Notes under the pieces: generated by a model
The model's database searches: none
What the model was told of the DNA's origin: nothing
Seen by the model: only the letters and a program-made list of their open reading frames with translations
Assembly: GCA_015487365.1 (NCBI GenBank)
Contig: WFPT01000013.1
Location: 1-9,060 of the forward strand
DNA from: Aquificaceae bacterium
Lineage (GTDB): Bacteria; Aquificota; Aquificia; Aquificales; Aquificaceae
Reading direction: 5' to 3'
Length of the DNA: 9,060 nt
Translations under genes and position numbers: made by a program
In this document: positions 1 through 4,865 of the stretch, one piece after another
How the letters are laid out: each line of letters begins with the position of its first letter
Position numbering within the stretch: position 1 is the stretch's first letter

Positions 1-14
1 ATATACCTACCCAT
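1..14 (-). CDS. rpsD: Small ribosomal subunit protein S4, first codons only (partial)
   Basis: Only the first 14 bases are inside the window. On the minus strand the stop of rpsK and a new ATG share one base (TGATG, plus positions 12-16), and the codons after the ATG read M-G-R-Y followed by AT. Bacterial S4 proteins typically begin M-(A/G)-R-Y-(I/L)-G-P, and S4 very commonly follows S11 in the alpha operon, so the fragment is best read as the start of rpsD, translationally coupled to S11. S4 is a primary 16S rRNA binder and in some bacteria an autoregulator of its operon. The call rests on four residues plus gene order. Confidence 0.72.
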
Positions 15-388
15 CAGACCCTCCTCCTTGAAGGTGGCCTACAACCGTTATGGGGGACGGGAGTCATGTCCCTTATGGCGGTAATCCTCAAACCCGAATT
101 TACAAAGACCTTTAAGGCGGAATCCCTTCCCGCTCCCGGTCCCTTCACCCTTATTTCCACCTCCTCCAAACCAAAGTCGTTTATGGCCCTCTTTAAAGCC
201 TTCTGTGCTGCAAGCTGTGCCGCATAGGGTGTTGATTTCCTCGTCCCCTTAAAGCCGACGGTCCCCCCACTCTCCCAAACCAAGGTGTTTCCGTTGGTGT
301 CGGTTATGGTAATTATGGTGTTGTTGTAGGTGCTCAAAATGTGGATTATTCCCTTTCTTACGGTTCTCTTTTTCTTTGATTTAGCCAT
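14..388 (-). CDS. rpsK: Small ribosomal subunit protein S11 (uS11)
   Basis: A complete 124-residue S11, a component of the 30S platform that contacts 16S rRNA near the E site. The central and C-terminal signature is clear: a [14 protein letters not shown] stretch around residues 45-58, then [32 protein letters not shown] and the basic tail RRRV. The length is close to the usual 120-130 residues. The ATG at 386-388 is supported by an AGGAGG (plus-strand CCTCCT at 398-403) nine bases upstream. The start lies inside the end of rplX with an 8-bp overlap, and the stop overlaps the next ATG by one base, so the gene is coupled on both sides. Oddity: its immediate upstream neighbour is L24, not S13 as in the classical alpha operon. 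Confidence 0.97.
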   Translation of the reverse strand: MAKSKKKRTVRKGIIHILSTYNNTIITITDTNGNTLVWESGGTVGFKGTRKSTPYAAQLAAQKALKRAINDFGLEEVEIRVKGPGAGRDSALKVFVNSGLRITAIRDMTPVPHNGCRPPSRRRV

Positions 389-776
389 TATCCTTTACCT
401 CCTTTTCACTGATGAGGTCTATGTTCTCCTTACACTTTTTGCAATAACGGTACTTCCTCCTAAGGCCCTTCTCCTCTACGATTTTAAAGCCCACCTTAGT
501 TGGTTTTTTGCAGTTTGGACATATTAGCATTACATTACTTATGTCTATTGGCCCCTCAACTTCAACAAAACCTCCCTGTTGGTTTTCCTCAGCCCTTACG
601 GTTTTTTTAAGGAGTCTAACTCCTTCTACCACTACAAAGTGCCTTACATAAACTGGGTTTCCCTCCTTGTCCCTCCTCTTTACCTTCTTAAAGACCCTTA
701 AAACTTTACCCTCTTTGCCCTTCTCCTTTCCCCTTACCACTAAAACTTTATCTCCCGTCTTTATCTTACTGGCCAT
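381..776 (-). CDS. rplX: Large ribosomal subunit protein L24 (uL24), zinc-ribbon form
   Basis: L24 is an early 50S assembly protein that binds the 5' part of 23S rRNA. The N-terminal KOW motif is visible at about residues 3-32 ([20 protein letters not shown], then KVLRV). The usual [20 protein letters not shown] core follows and leads into a C-terminal ribbon with two cysteine pairs, CPNC and CKKC, which fits the cysteine-containing (probably zinc-binding) version of the protein. At 131 residues it is longer than the roughly 100-residue E. coli protein, mainly through a lysine-rich insertion in the first third and a C-terminal tail. GGAGGTGG (plus 786-793) precedes the ATG by nine bases. The gap to rplN is 4 bp; the 3' end overlaps rpsK by 8 bp. 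Confidence 0.96.
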   Translation of the reverse strand: MASKIKTGDKVLVVRGKEKGKEGKVLRVFKKVKRRDKEGNPVYVRHFVVVEGVRLLKKTVRAEENQQGGFVEVEGPIDISNVMLICPNCKKPTKVGFKIVEEKGLRRKYRYCKKCKENIDLISEKEVKDNG

Positions 777-780
777 GGTT

Positions 781-1146
781 TTAAACCACCTCCGGTGCCA
801 AGGAGGCTATTTTTGTAAAGCCCTTTTGCCTTACTTCCCTTGCAATGGGTCCTAAAATTCTCGTCCCCAAAGGCTCTCCGTATTGGTTAAGTAAAACTAC
901 CGCGTTATCGTCAAACTTTATGTAGCTTCCATCTTCTCTCCTAACCTCCTTTGCTACCCTGACCACTACCGCCCTGTAAATGTTTCCCTTCTTAGCGGAG
1001 CCCGTGGGTGTAGCATCCTTTACCGTTACGGTAACCACATCCCCCAAGGTTGCATACTTTCTGGGTGCATAGGGAATACCTATAATCTGAACCTTCTTTG
1101 CCCCCGAGTTGTCCGCAACCCTTGCGTAGCTTTGCCTTTGCAACAT
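781..1146 (-). CDS. rplN: Large ribosomal subunit protein L14 (uL14)
   Basis: A complete 121-residue L14 (E. coli 123), a 50S protein at the subunit interface that also binds the silencing factor RsfS. The start [19 protein letters not shown] and the later [39 protein letters not shown] and ASLAPEVV segments are diagnostic. It is the first gene of the minus-strand ribosomal run, and no S17 gene lies upstream as in the standard S10/spc order. The ribosome binding site is poor: the nearest purine run is GGGGA (plus 1162-1166), 15 bases from the ATG. No alternative start fits better, because the N-terminus aligns with the family as it stands. Confidence 0.97.
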   Translation of the reverse strand: MLQRQSYARVADNSGAKKVQIIGIPYAPRKYATLGDVVTVTVKDATPTGSAKKGNIYRAVVVRVAKEVRREDGSYIKFDDNAVVLLNQYGEPLGTRILGPIAREVRQKGFTKIASLAPEVV

Positions 1147-1194
1147 CGGAATTTTTTATTATCCCCAAAAATTTTAAAAATTTCTATGAGCTAA

Positions 1195-1203
1195 ATCATA
1201 ACA
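1195..1203 (-). promoter_or_regulatory. Candidate extended -10 promoter for the ribosomal run
   Basis: Read on the minus strand, the bases spell TGTTATGAT, an extended -10 element (TGn followed by a 5/6 match to TATAAT). No good -35 hexamer lies 16-18 bp upstream, which an extended -10 can tolerate. Initiation about 7 bases downstream would give a leader of roughly 40 nt before the L14 ATG, rich in A/T tracts. The call comes from matching by eye in AT-rich DNA. Confidence 0.3.
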
Positions 1204-1225
1204 TTTTCCTTAAAAAGGGTATATT
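1198..1225 (+). promoter_or_regulatory. Candidate sigma70-type promoter of the pilin-led operon
   Basis: An ATAACA box at 1198-1203 (4/6 match to TTGACA) and a TATATT box at 1220-1225 (5/6 match to TATAAT) are separated by 16 bp. Transcription from near 1232 would give a leader of about 26 nt holding the ribosome binding site at 1245-1250. The -35 box coincides with the candidate minus-strand extended -10 element, so the two divergent promoters may compete. No sigma54-type GG/GC element is visible, although pilin genes often use one. Confidence 0.4.
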
Positions 1226-1244
1226 TTATTTTTAAAACCTTTAT

Positions 1245-1250
1245 AGGAGG
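1245..1250 (+). promoter_or_regulatory. Strong ribosome binding site of the pilin gene
   Basis: A perfect AGGAGG lies seven bases before the ATG at 1258. It fixes the pilin start and hence the very short four-residue leader, and suggests high expression, as expected for a structural pilin subunit. Confidence 0.8.
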
Positions 1251-1257
1251 TGTAGCT

Positions 1258-1659
1258 ATGAGGAGAGGTTTTACCCTTATTGAGCTGTTGGTAGTCATAG
1301 CCATCATCGCCATCCTTGCAGCCATTGCCATTCCCCAGTATCAGAAGTATAGGAAGTCCGCAGCGGTCTCATCCCTCCAATCCGACACCAAAAACTGCCT
1401 CACTTCCGTTGTAGCCACTTACAGCACAAAGCTCACCGCAAACACCACCGCAACCATCCCTACCAACCAAAACCTATGTGGAGCGGGTGTTAGTGGCTAT
1501 TCTTGCTCCTGTGGTCCTTACACTGGTCAATGCGTTGTAACCTCAGGCTCCCAAACGGGTAACGTTACTGTCCAATGCACTGGTGCAAATGGAACTTTAA
1601 CTCAAGGTGTTACCTGCACTGCCTCAGAGGGTGGTGGAACTACCTGCACGGGTGTCTAA
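1258..1659 (+). CDS. Cysteine-rich type IV pilin-like protein
   Basis: A 133-residue prepilin. The class III leader is M-R-R-G, with cleavage expected after Gly4 by a PilD-type peptidase and methylation of Phe5. The mature N-terminus [28 protein letters not shown] has the invariant Glu at +5 and the hydrophobic helix that anchors the subunit in the inner membrane and packs the filament core. The remainder is a small Thr/Ser/Gly/Asn-rich globular part with eight cysteines (residues 47, 74, 83, 85, 92, 107, 120, 130), enough for four disulfides; many type IV pilins have only one pair. I cannot tell major pilin from minor pilin or pseudopilin. It heads the plus-strand operon behind its own promoter and strong ribosome binding site, only 6 bp before a thioredoxin-reductase-like gene, and a PilB-type ATPase lies 3.2 kb downstream in the same run. 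Its coding strand is C-rich, unlike its purine-rich neighbours, mostly because of Thr, Ser and Ala content. Confidence 0.9.
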   Translation: MRRGFTLIELLVVIAIIAILAAIAIPQYQKYRKSAAVSSLQSDTKNCLTSVVATYSTKLTANTTATIPTNQNLCGAGVSGYSCSCGPYTGQCVVTSGSQTGNVTVQCTGANGTLTQGVTCTASEGGGTTCTGV

Positions 1660-1665
1660 TAGGCT

Positions 1666-2637
1666 ATGGAGGTTTCCCTATCAGGTCAGTCTCCTAAGCT
1701 TTATGACGTTATCATAATCGGTGGGGGGCCTGCTGGGTCCTCCGCCGCCATTTACACCGCAAGGGCTGGCCTTAAAACCTTGGTCCTTTACAGAGCAGAA
1801 TCCGATGGAGCCCTTGGAGTCACCCAAAAGATAGAAAACTACCCCGGAGTTCCCGGACCCATCTCAGGTTATGAGCTGTTAAAGATAATGAGGGAGCAGG
1901 CTAAGTCCTTTGGAGCGGAGTTTGTAAGGGGTAAAGTAATAGCCACCGACTTAAAGGGAGAGATAAAAAGGGTATATACCATTGACGGGAAGACCTTTGA
2001 AGGTAAGGCCATAATAGTAGCCTCCGGGGCTATGGAAAGGAAGAATAAGTTCAAGGGTGAGGAGGAGTTCTTAGGAAGGGGAGTATCTTATTGTGGAGTT
2101 TGCGATGCGGCCTTCTTTAAGGGTCAAGAGGTAGCGGTCGTAGGGGACGATGACTATGGGGTAGAAGAGGCAGAGTTTATAGCAAGGTTTGCCAGTAAGG
2201 TCTATTTCCTCTGCCCGGGCTCAAAGATAAGGGCACCCGAAAAGGTAATTGAAGAGTTTTCAAAAAAGGAGAATGTGGAAATCCTATACAGGCACAGGGT
2301 CTTAGAAATAGTTGGAGACAAAGTGGTAAAGGGAGTTAGGGTAAAGGATGGAAACACCAAGGAGGAAAAGCTCTTAAATGTGGAGGGAGTATTTATATTC
2401 TTGGGGGGAAACAAGCCCTCTGTGGATTTTCTGATGGGTCAGGTGGAAATGACCGAAGGGGACTGCATAGTGGTGGATGAGGAGATGATGACCTCCGTTC
2501 CCGGAGTATTTGCAGCGGGGGATGTTTTGTGCAACAACATAAAACAGGCGGTAATTGCAGCGGCGGACGGCTGTAAGGCAGCCTTGGCGGTAGATAAATA
2601 CATAAACAAGAAGAAGAAGATTACCTCTCAGTGGTAG
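1666..2637 (+). CDS. trxB: Thioredoxin-reductase-like flavoprotein with degenerate NADPH site
   Basis: A 323-residue member of the low-molecular-weight thioredoxin reductase family, which passes electrons through FAD and a CxxC pair to thioredoxin-like partners. FAD-binding signs are present: [12 protein letters not shown] (about 17-28) and the C-terminal VFAAGDV (281-287) followed by [10 protein letters not shown]. The redox centre is CGVCD at 143-147 (usual form CATCDG). The NADPH domain is unusual: the GGGDSA-type Rossmann loop is replaced by GDDDYG (160-165), and the HRRxxxRA phosphate-binding motif reads LCPGSKIRA (182-190). Family members lacking these motifs, such as Thermoplasma TrxR and the ferredoxin-dependent FFTR, do not use NADPH efficiently, so another donor is plausible here. 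No other in-frame start fits; the ATG has no good ribosome binding site and probably depends on coupling to the pilin gene 6 bp upstream. The 3' end overlaps the HARP gene by 7 bp. The fold is certain; the physiological donor and acceptor are not. Confidence 0.88.
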   Translation: MEVSLSGQSPKLYDVIIIGGGPAGSSAAIYTARAGLKTLVLYRAESDGALGVTQKIENYPGVPGPISGYELLKIMREQAKSFGAEFVRGKVIATDLKGEIKRVYTIDGKTFEGKAIIVASGAMERKNKFKGEEEFLGRGVSYCGVCDAAFFKGQEVAVVGDDDYGVEEAEFIARFASKVYFLCPGSKIRAPEKVIEEFSKKENVEILYRHRVLEIVGDKVVKGVRVKDGNTKEEKLLNVEGVFIFLGGNKPSVDFLMGQVEMTEGDCIVVDEEMMTSVPGVFAAGDVLCNNIKQAVIAAADGCKAALAVDKYINKKKKITSQW

Positions 2638-3224
2638 GTGAGTCCTTTATCCTTGATACCAGCATTTTTACCAATCCGGACTACTACCTCCAATTTGGAA
2701 AGGACAAAACCTCAGCCCTCTTAGGGTTTATAGAGTTAGCTTCAAGGGTAAAGGCGCACTTTTTTATGCCAACCTCCGTTTATGAGGAGCTTGACAAAAT
2801 CTTAGATTTGGGGGACTTAAAGGGTAAGTTTGAGGTGGTTGTAAAGATAAGGTCTCCAAGGAGGCACAGCATAACCATACCCAGCTACTTTCTGTATGAG
2901 TTTGTAGAAGAGGTAAGGTATAGGATAAACAAGGGTTTAAGGGTTGCGGAAAGCCACATAAGGGAAGCGGGAAAGTTGGAGCCAGAGGCGGTAGGAAAGC
3001 TCATAAGCTCTTTGAGGGAAAAGTATAGGGAGGCCCTTAGACAGGGAATAATAGACAGTAAGGAGGATGCGGATGTTTTACTTTTGGCCTACGAGCTGGA
3101 CGGAGTTTTGGTTTCAGGGGATGAGGGCCTAAAAAGGTGGGCGGACAAGGTGGGGATAAAGTTAATAGATGCTAAAAATTTTAAGGCAATCCTTGAAGGT
3201 CTAACCTTTCTACAAAGGGCCTAA
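2631..3224 (+). CDS. Protein-only RNase P, HARP family (homologue of Aquifex Aq_880)
   Basis: A 197-residue PIN-domain nuclease resembling Aq_880, the roughly 23-kDa RNA-free RNase P of Aquifex aeolicus that removes 5' leaders from pre-tRNA. Visible features in order: N-terminal FILDTSIF with acidic Asp9; [11 protein letters not shown] (44-54); the conserved [15 protein letters not shown] segment (93-107), which starts a long helical region (about 90-138) that in HARPs forms a protruding helical domain used in oligomerisation and tRNA contact; [19 protein letters not shown] (139-157); and [20 protein letters not shown] (161-180). The acidic set Asp9, Asp142, Asp146 and Asp164 matches the order and spacing of the PIN metal-binding residues I recall for Aq_880 (7, 138, 142, 160). 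The start is GTG at 2631, the only in-frame start before the PIN core, overlapping trxB by 7 bp. The window shows no rnpA or rnpB. A VapC-type toxin is unlikely given the length, the helical insertion and the absence of an antitoxin gene. Confidence 0.92.
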   Translation: MVGESFILDTSIFTNPDYYLQFGKDKTSALLGFIELASRVKAHFFMPTSVYEELDKILDLGDLKGKFEVVVKIRSPRRHSITIPSYFLYEFVEEVRYRINKGLRVAESHIREAGKLEPEAVGKLISSLREKYREALRQGIIDSKEDADVLLLAYELDGVLVSGDEGLKRWADKVGIKLIDAKNFKAILEGLTFLQRA

Positions 3225-3235
3225 ATTTATACTTT

Positions 3236-3868
3236 ATGGTTGAGGTAAAGCCTGTAGAAGTAGATTTAGAATCTCTGGTAAGTAGGGTATTTTTAAAGTC
3301 TATTGACCTTTTGGGAGGATTTAAAAAGCTGGCCCATTACAGGACCCTAACCTGGCTTCCATCCTTGGCAAGGGCCAGCTACGCGGTAGTTTTAAGGGAG
3401 GAGTATTTAAAGACGGAGGAGGAGATAGCCCAAGAGGTAGGCCTGACCAAACAAACCGTAAGGAATATCCTAAGGGCGGACCCAACCCTGGCCTTGGAAA
3501 AACTAAAAAGGGTTGAAGAGCTAACCAAAGAAGAAAAGAATGCCTTAAAGGTGCATACCGCGGGTGGAATAGCCAAACTGGCCTACAAGATGGTAAGGGA
3601 GGGGCACGAGGAGCCCTCCGTATTCTTAGACTATTGCAGGACGGTAGCGTTTGCCTTAGACGTCCCCTGGGCCTATGCGGTTTTAAGAAAAATAAAGGGA
3701 ACAGACTTCCCCATAAAGGGCCCCGAAGCAATCCTTGAAAAGCTTAAAGGTTTAAAGATTAAGGGATATGAAAGTGAAGAAGTTTTAAGGGGGCTCCACT
3801 ACCCCATAAAGAACCCGGCCCAACTTCTGCACGAAATTAAAGAGTTTTTAAAGCTCAGGGAGGGATGA
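3236..3868 (+). CDS. Archaeal-type helix-turn-helix regulator-like protein
   Basis: A 210-residue soluble protein, probably a DNA-binding regulator. A clear helix-turn-helix lies at about 58-82, LKTEEEIAQEVGLTKQTVRN followed by ILRADP. It is flanked by an N-terminal segment with RTLTWLPSLARASYAVVL (36-53) and by VHTAGGIAKLAYKMVREG (106-123). From memory the layout resembles archaeal predicted regulators (COG1318-like, or proteins carrying the near-KaiC regulatory domain, TIGR03879); I cannot confirm the family. The C-terminus holds two copies of a short motif, FPIKGPEAILEKLKG at 158-172 and YPIKNPAQLLHEIKE at 189-203, 31 residues apart, suggesting an internal duplication. It starts 11 bp after HARP with almost no ribosome binding site and ends in an ATGA overlap with thiS. 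Target genes and ligand are unknown; it may regulate this operon or act more widely. Confidence 0.6.
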   Translation: MVEVKPVEVDLESLVSRVFLKSIDLLGGFKKLAHYRTLTWLPSLARASYAVVLREEYLKTEEEIAQEVGLTKQTVRNILRADPTLALEKLKRVEELTKEEKNALKVHTAGGIAKLAYKMVREGHEEPSVFLDYCRTVAFALDVPWAYAVLRKIKGTDFPIKGPEAILEKLKGLKIKGYESEEVLRGLHYPIKNPAQLLHEIKEFLKLREG

Positions 3869-4071
3869 AGGTAAAGATAAACGGGAAAGAAGAAGATTTA
3901 AGGGAAGGCATAGACCTACAAACCCTTTTAAGGGAAAAGGGTATAAAGTTAAGGGAGGTGGGCCTTGCGGTGGCCCTGAACGGCCAAGTTATACCCAAGT
4001 CCCAATATTCTAAGACCAAGTTAAAGGAAGGGGATGAGGTGGAAATAGTTCATATTGTCGGCGGTGGTTGA
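3865..4071 (+). CDS. thiS: ThiS-like sulfur carrier protein
   Basis: A 68-residue beta-grasp (ubiquitin-like) protein ending in Gly-Gly-Gly. The N-terminal MKVKINGKEEDL strand, the LAVALNGQVIPKSQY segment (about 33-47), EGDEVEIVHIVGGG and the terminal diglycine are the ThiS signature. In the thiamine pathway the C-terminal glycine is adenylated by ThiF, converted to a thiocarboxylate, and donates sulfur to ThiG for thiazole synthesis. No thiF or thiG lies nearby. The neighbours do not support thiamine work directly, although PanB immediately downstream is another cofactor-pathway enzyme. MoaD and other sulfur carriers share the fold, but the short length and VGGG end favour ThiS. Four-base ATGA overlap with the HTH gene; TGATG overlap with panB. 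Confidence 0.85.
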   Translation: MKVKINGKEEDLREGIDLQTLLREKGIKLREVGLAVALNGQVIPKSQYSKTKLKEGDEVEIVHIVGGG

Positions 4072-4865
4072 TGGCAAAGAGCCTGAGGGAGCTCTTTAAA
4101 AAGAAGAGGGAGGGGGAGAAGATATGTATGGTTTCCACCTACGAGTATTGGAGTGCAAAAATTTGTGAGGAAGCGGGTATTGACTGCATCCTCGTAGGAG
4201 ATTCCTTGGGGATGGTAATCCAGGGCCACAGCTCCACTTTGCCCGTAAAACTTGAAGAGGTTATCTACCACACAAAGGCGGTAAGGAGGGGAGCCCCAAA
4301 TACTTTCTTAATCTTGGACATGCCCTTTATGAGCTACCAAACCTCCTTGGAAGAGGGTTTAAAAAACTGTCTTTACGCTGTAAAGGAGAGTGGGGCTAAC
4401 GCGGTTAAGCTGGAAGGGGGTGAGGAAGTTTGCGAGCTCGTTTATAAACTAAACAGCTTTGGGATTCCAACGGTAGGACACATAGGTTTTACTCCCCAAT
4501 ACATAAACAAAATAGGTGGTTACAGGGTGGTGGGAAGGAAGAGGGAGGAGGAGGAAAAGTTAATAAAGGACTTTAAGGCTTTAGCTTCCGCAGGTGCCTT
4601 TATGGTAATCCTTGAAATGGTCCCCACCAAAATAACCAAAAACCTTAAAGACGAAAGGGTTATAACCATAGGCATAGGGGCTGGGAAGGAAACGGACGGA
4701 CAGGTTTTGGTCTTCCACGACCTTATGGGGCTTTACAGGGAGGTTAGCCCCAAGTTCGTAAGGAGGTATTTGGACGGTTATTCCTTAATGCTCTCTGCCC
4801 TCAAAAAGTTTATAATAGATGTTAAGGAAGGCAATTACCCTAAGGAGGAGGAAAGTTATGAATAG
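4071..4865 (+). CDS. panB: 3-methyl-2-oxobutanoate hydroxymethyltransferase (ketopantoate hydroxymethyltransferase)
   Basis: PanB transfers a hydroxymethyl group from 5,10-methylenetetrahydrofolate to 2-oxoisovalerate, making ketopantoate, the first committed step to pantothenate and coenzyme A. The 264-residue TIM-barrel protein has the family blocks VGDSLGMV (42-49), LDMPFMSYQ (82-90), AVKLEGG (111-117), GHIGFTPQ (136-143), VILEMVP (179-185), IGIGAG (200-205) and DGQVLVFHDLMG (209-220). Candidate Mg-binding residues Asp44, Asp83 and Glu115 and the catalytic Glu182 are all present, so the enzyme should be active. I chose the ATG at 4071, which shares a base with the thiS stop, over the in-frame TTG at 4068 because TGATG coupling is used repeatedly here. 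The 3' end overlaps the pilB start by 8 bp. Confidence 0.97.
   Translation: MAKSLRELFKKKREGEKICMVSTYEYWSAKICEEAGIDCILVGDSLGMVIQGHSSTLPVKLEEVIYHTKAVRRGAPNTFLILDMPFMSYQTSLEEGLKNCLYAVKESGANAVKLEGGEEVCELVYKLNSFGIPTVGHIGFTPQYINKIGGYRVVGRKREEEEKLIKDFKALASAGAFMVILEMVPTKITKNLKDERVITIGIGAGKETDGQVLVFHDLMGLYREVSPKFVRRYLDGYSLMLSALKKFIIDVKEGNYPKEEESYE
4843..4851 (+). promoter_or_regulatory. Ribosome binding site that decides the pilB start
   Basis: The purine run AGGAGGAGG inside the end of panB ends six bases before the ATG at 4858. It supports that start over the in-frame ATG at 4819, which would add 13 residues rich in arginine encoded by the binding site itself. Confidence 0.8.

Noticed and set aside
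1167..1183. The A/T tracts in the divergent region as a terminator or hairpin
   Set aside because: The inverted symmetry is imperfect and purely A/T, so no stable GC stem forms, and both flanking genes start rather than end here.
1258..1659. The pilin gene as a recently transferred element because of its C-rich coding strand
   Set aside because: The shift is explained by high Thr, Ser and Ala content; no mobile-element sequence or repeat flanks the gene.
2631..3224. The PIN-domain gene as a VapC toxin of a toxin-antitoxin pair
   Set aside because: No small antitoxin gene is adjacent; the protein is longer than typical VapC (about 130 residues) and has the HARP helical insertion and conserved segments.
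3228..3233. TATACT before the HTH gene as an internal promoter -10 element
   Set aside because: No -35-like box lies at the right distance, and a transcript from it would start almost at the ATG. The short 11-bp gap is simply AT-rich.
3321..3731. A 136-codon open frame on the minus strand, rich in Pro, Leu and Arg
   Set aside because: It is antisense to the HTH gene and its composition is what the complement of AGG/AAG/GAG-rich coding DNA gives; no motif or ribosome binding site supports it.
4068..4070. TTG as the start of panB
   Set aside because: The ATG directly after it overlaps the thiS stop as TGATG, the coupling style used repeatedly in this operon, and better fits the usual PanB N-terminus.
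4819..4857. A 13-residue N-terminal extension of PilB from the ATG at 4819
   Set aside because: The extension would translate the ribosome binding site itself (LRRRK), and the ATG at 4858 has an ideal AGGAGG six bases upstream.
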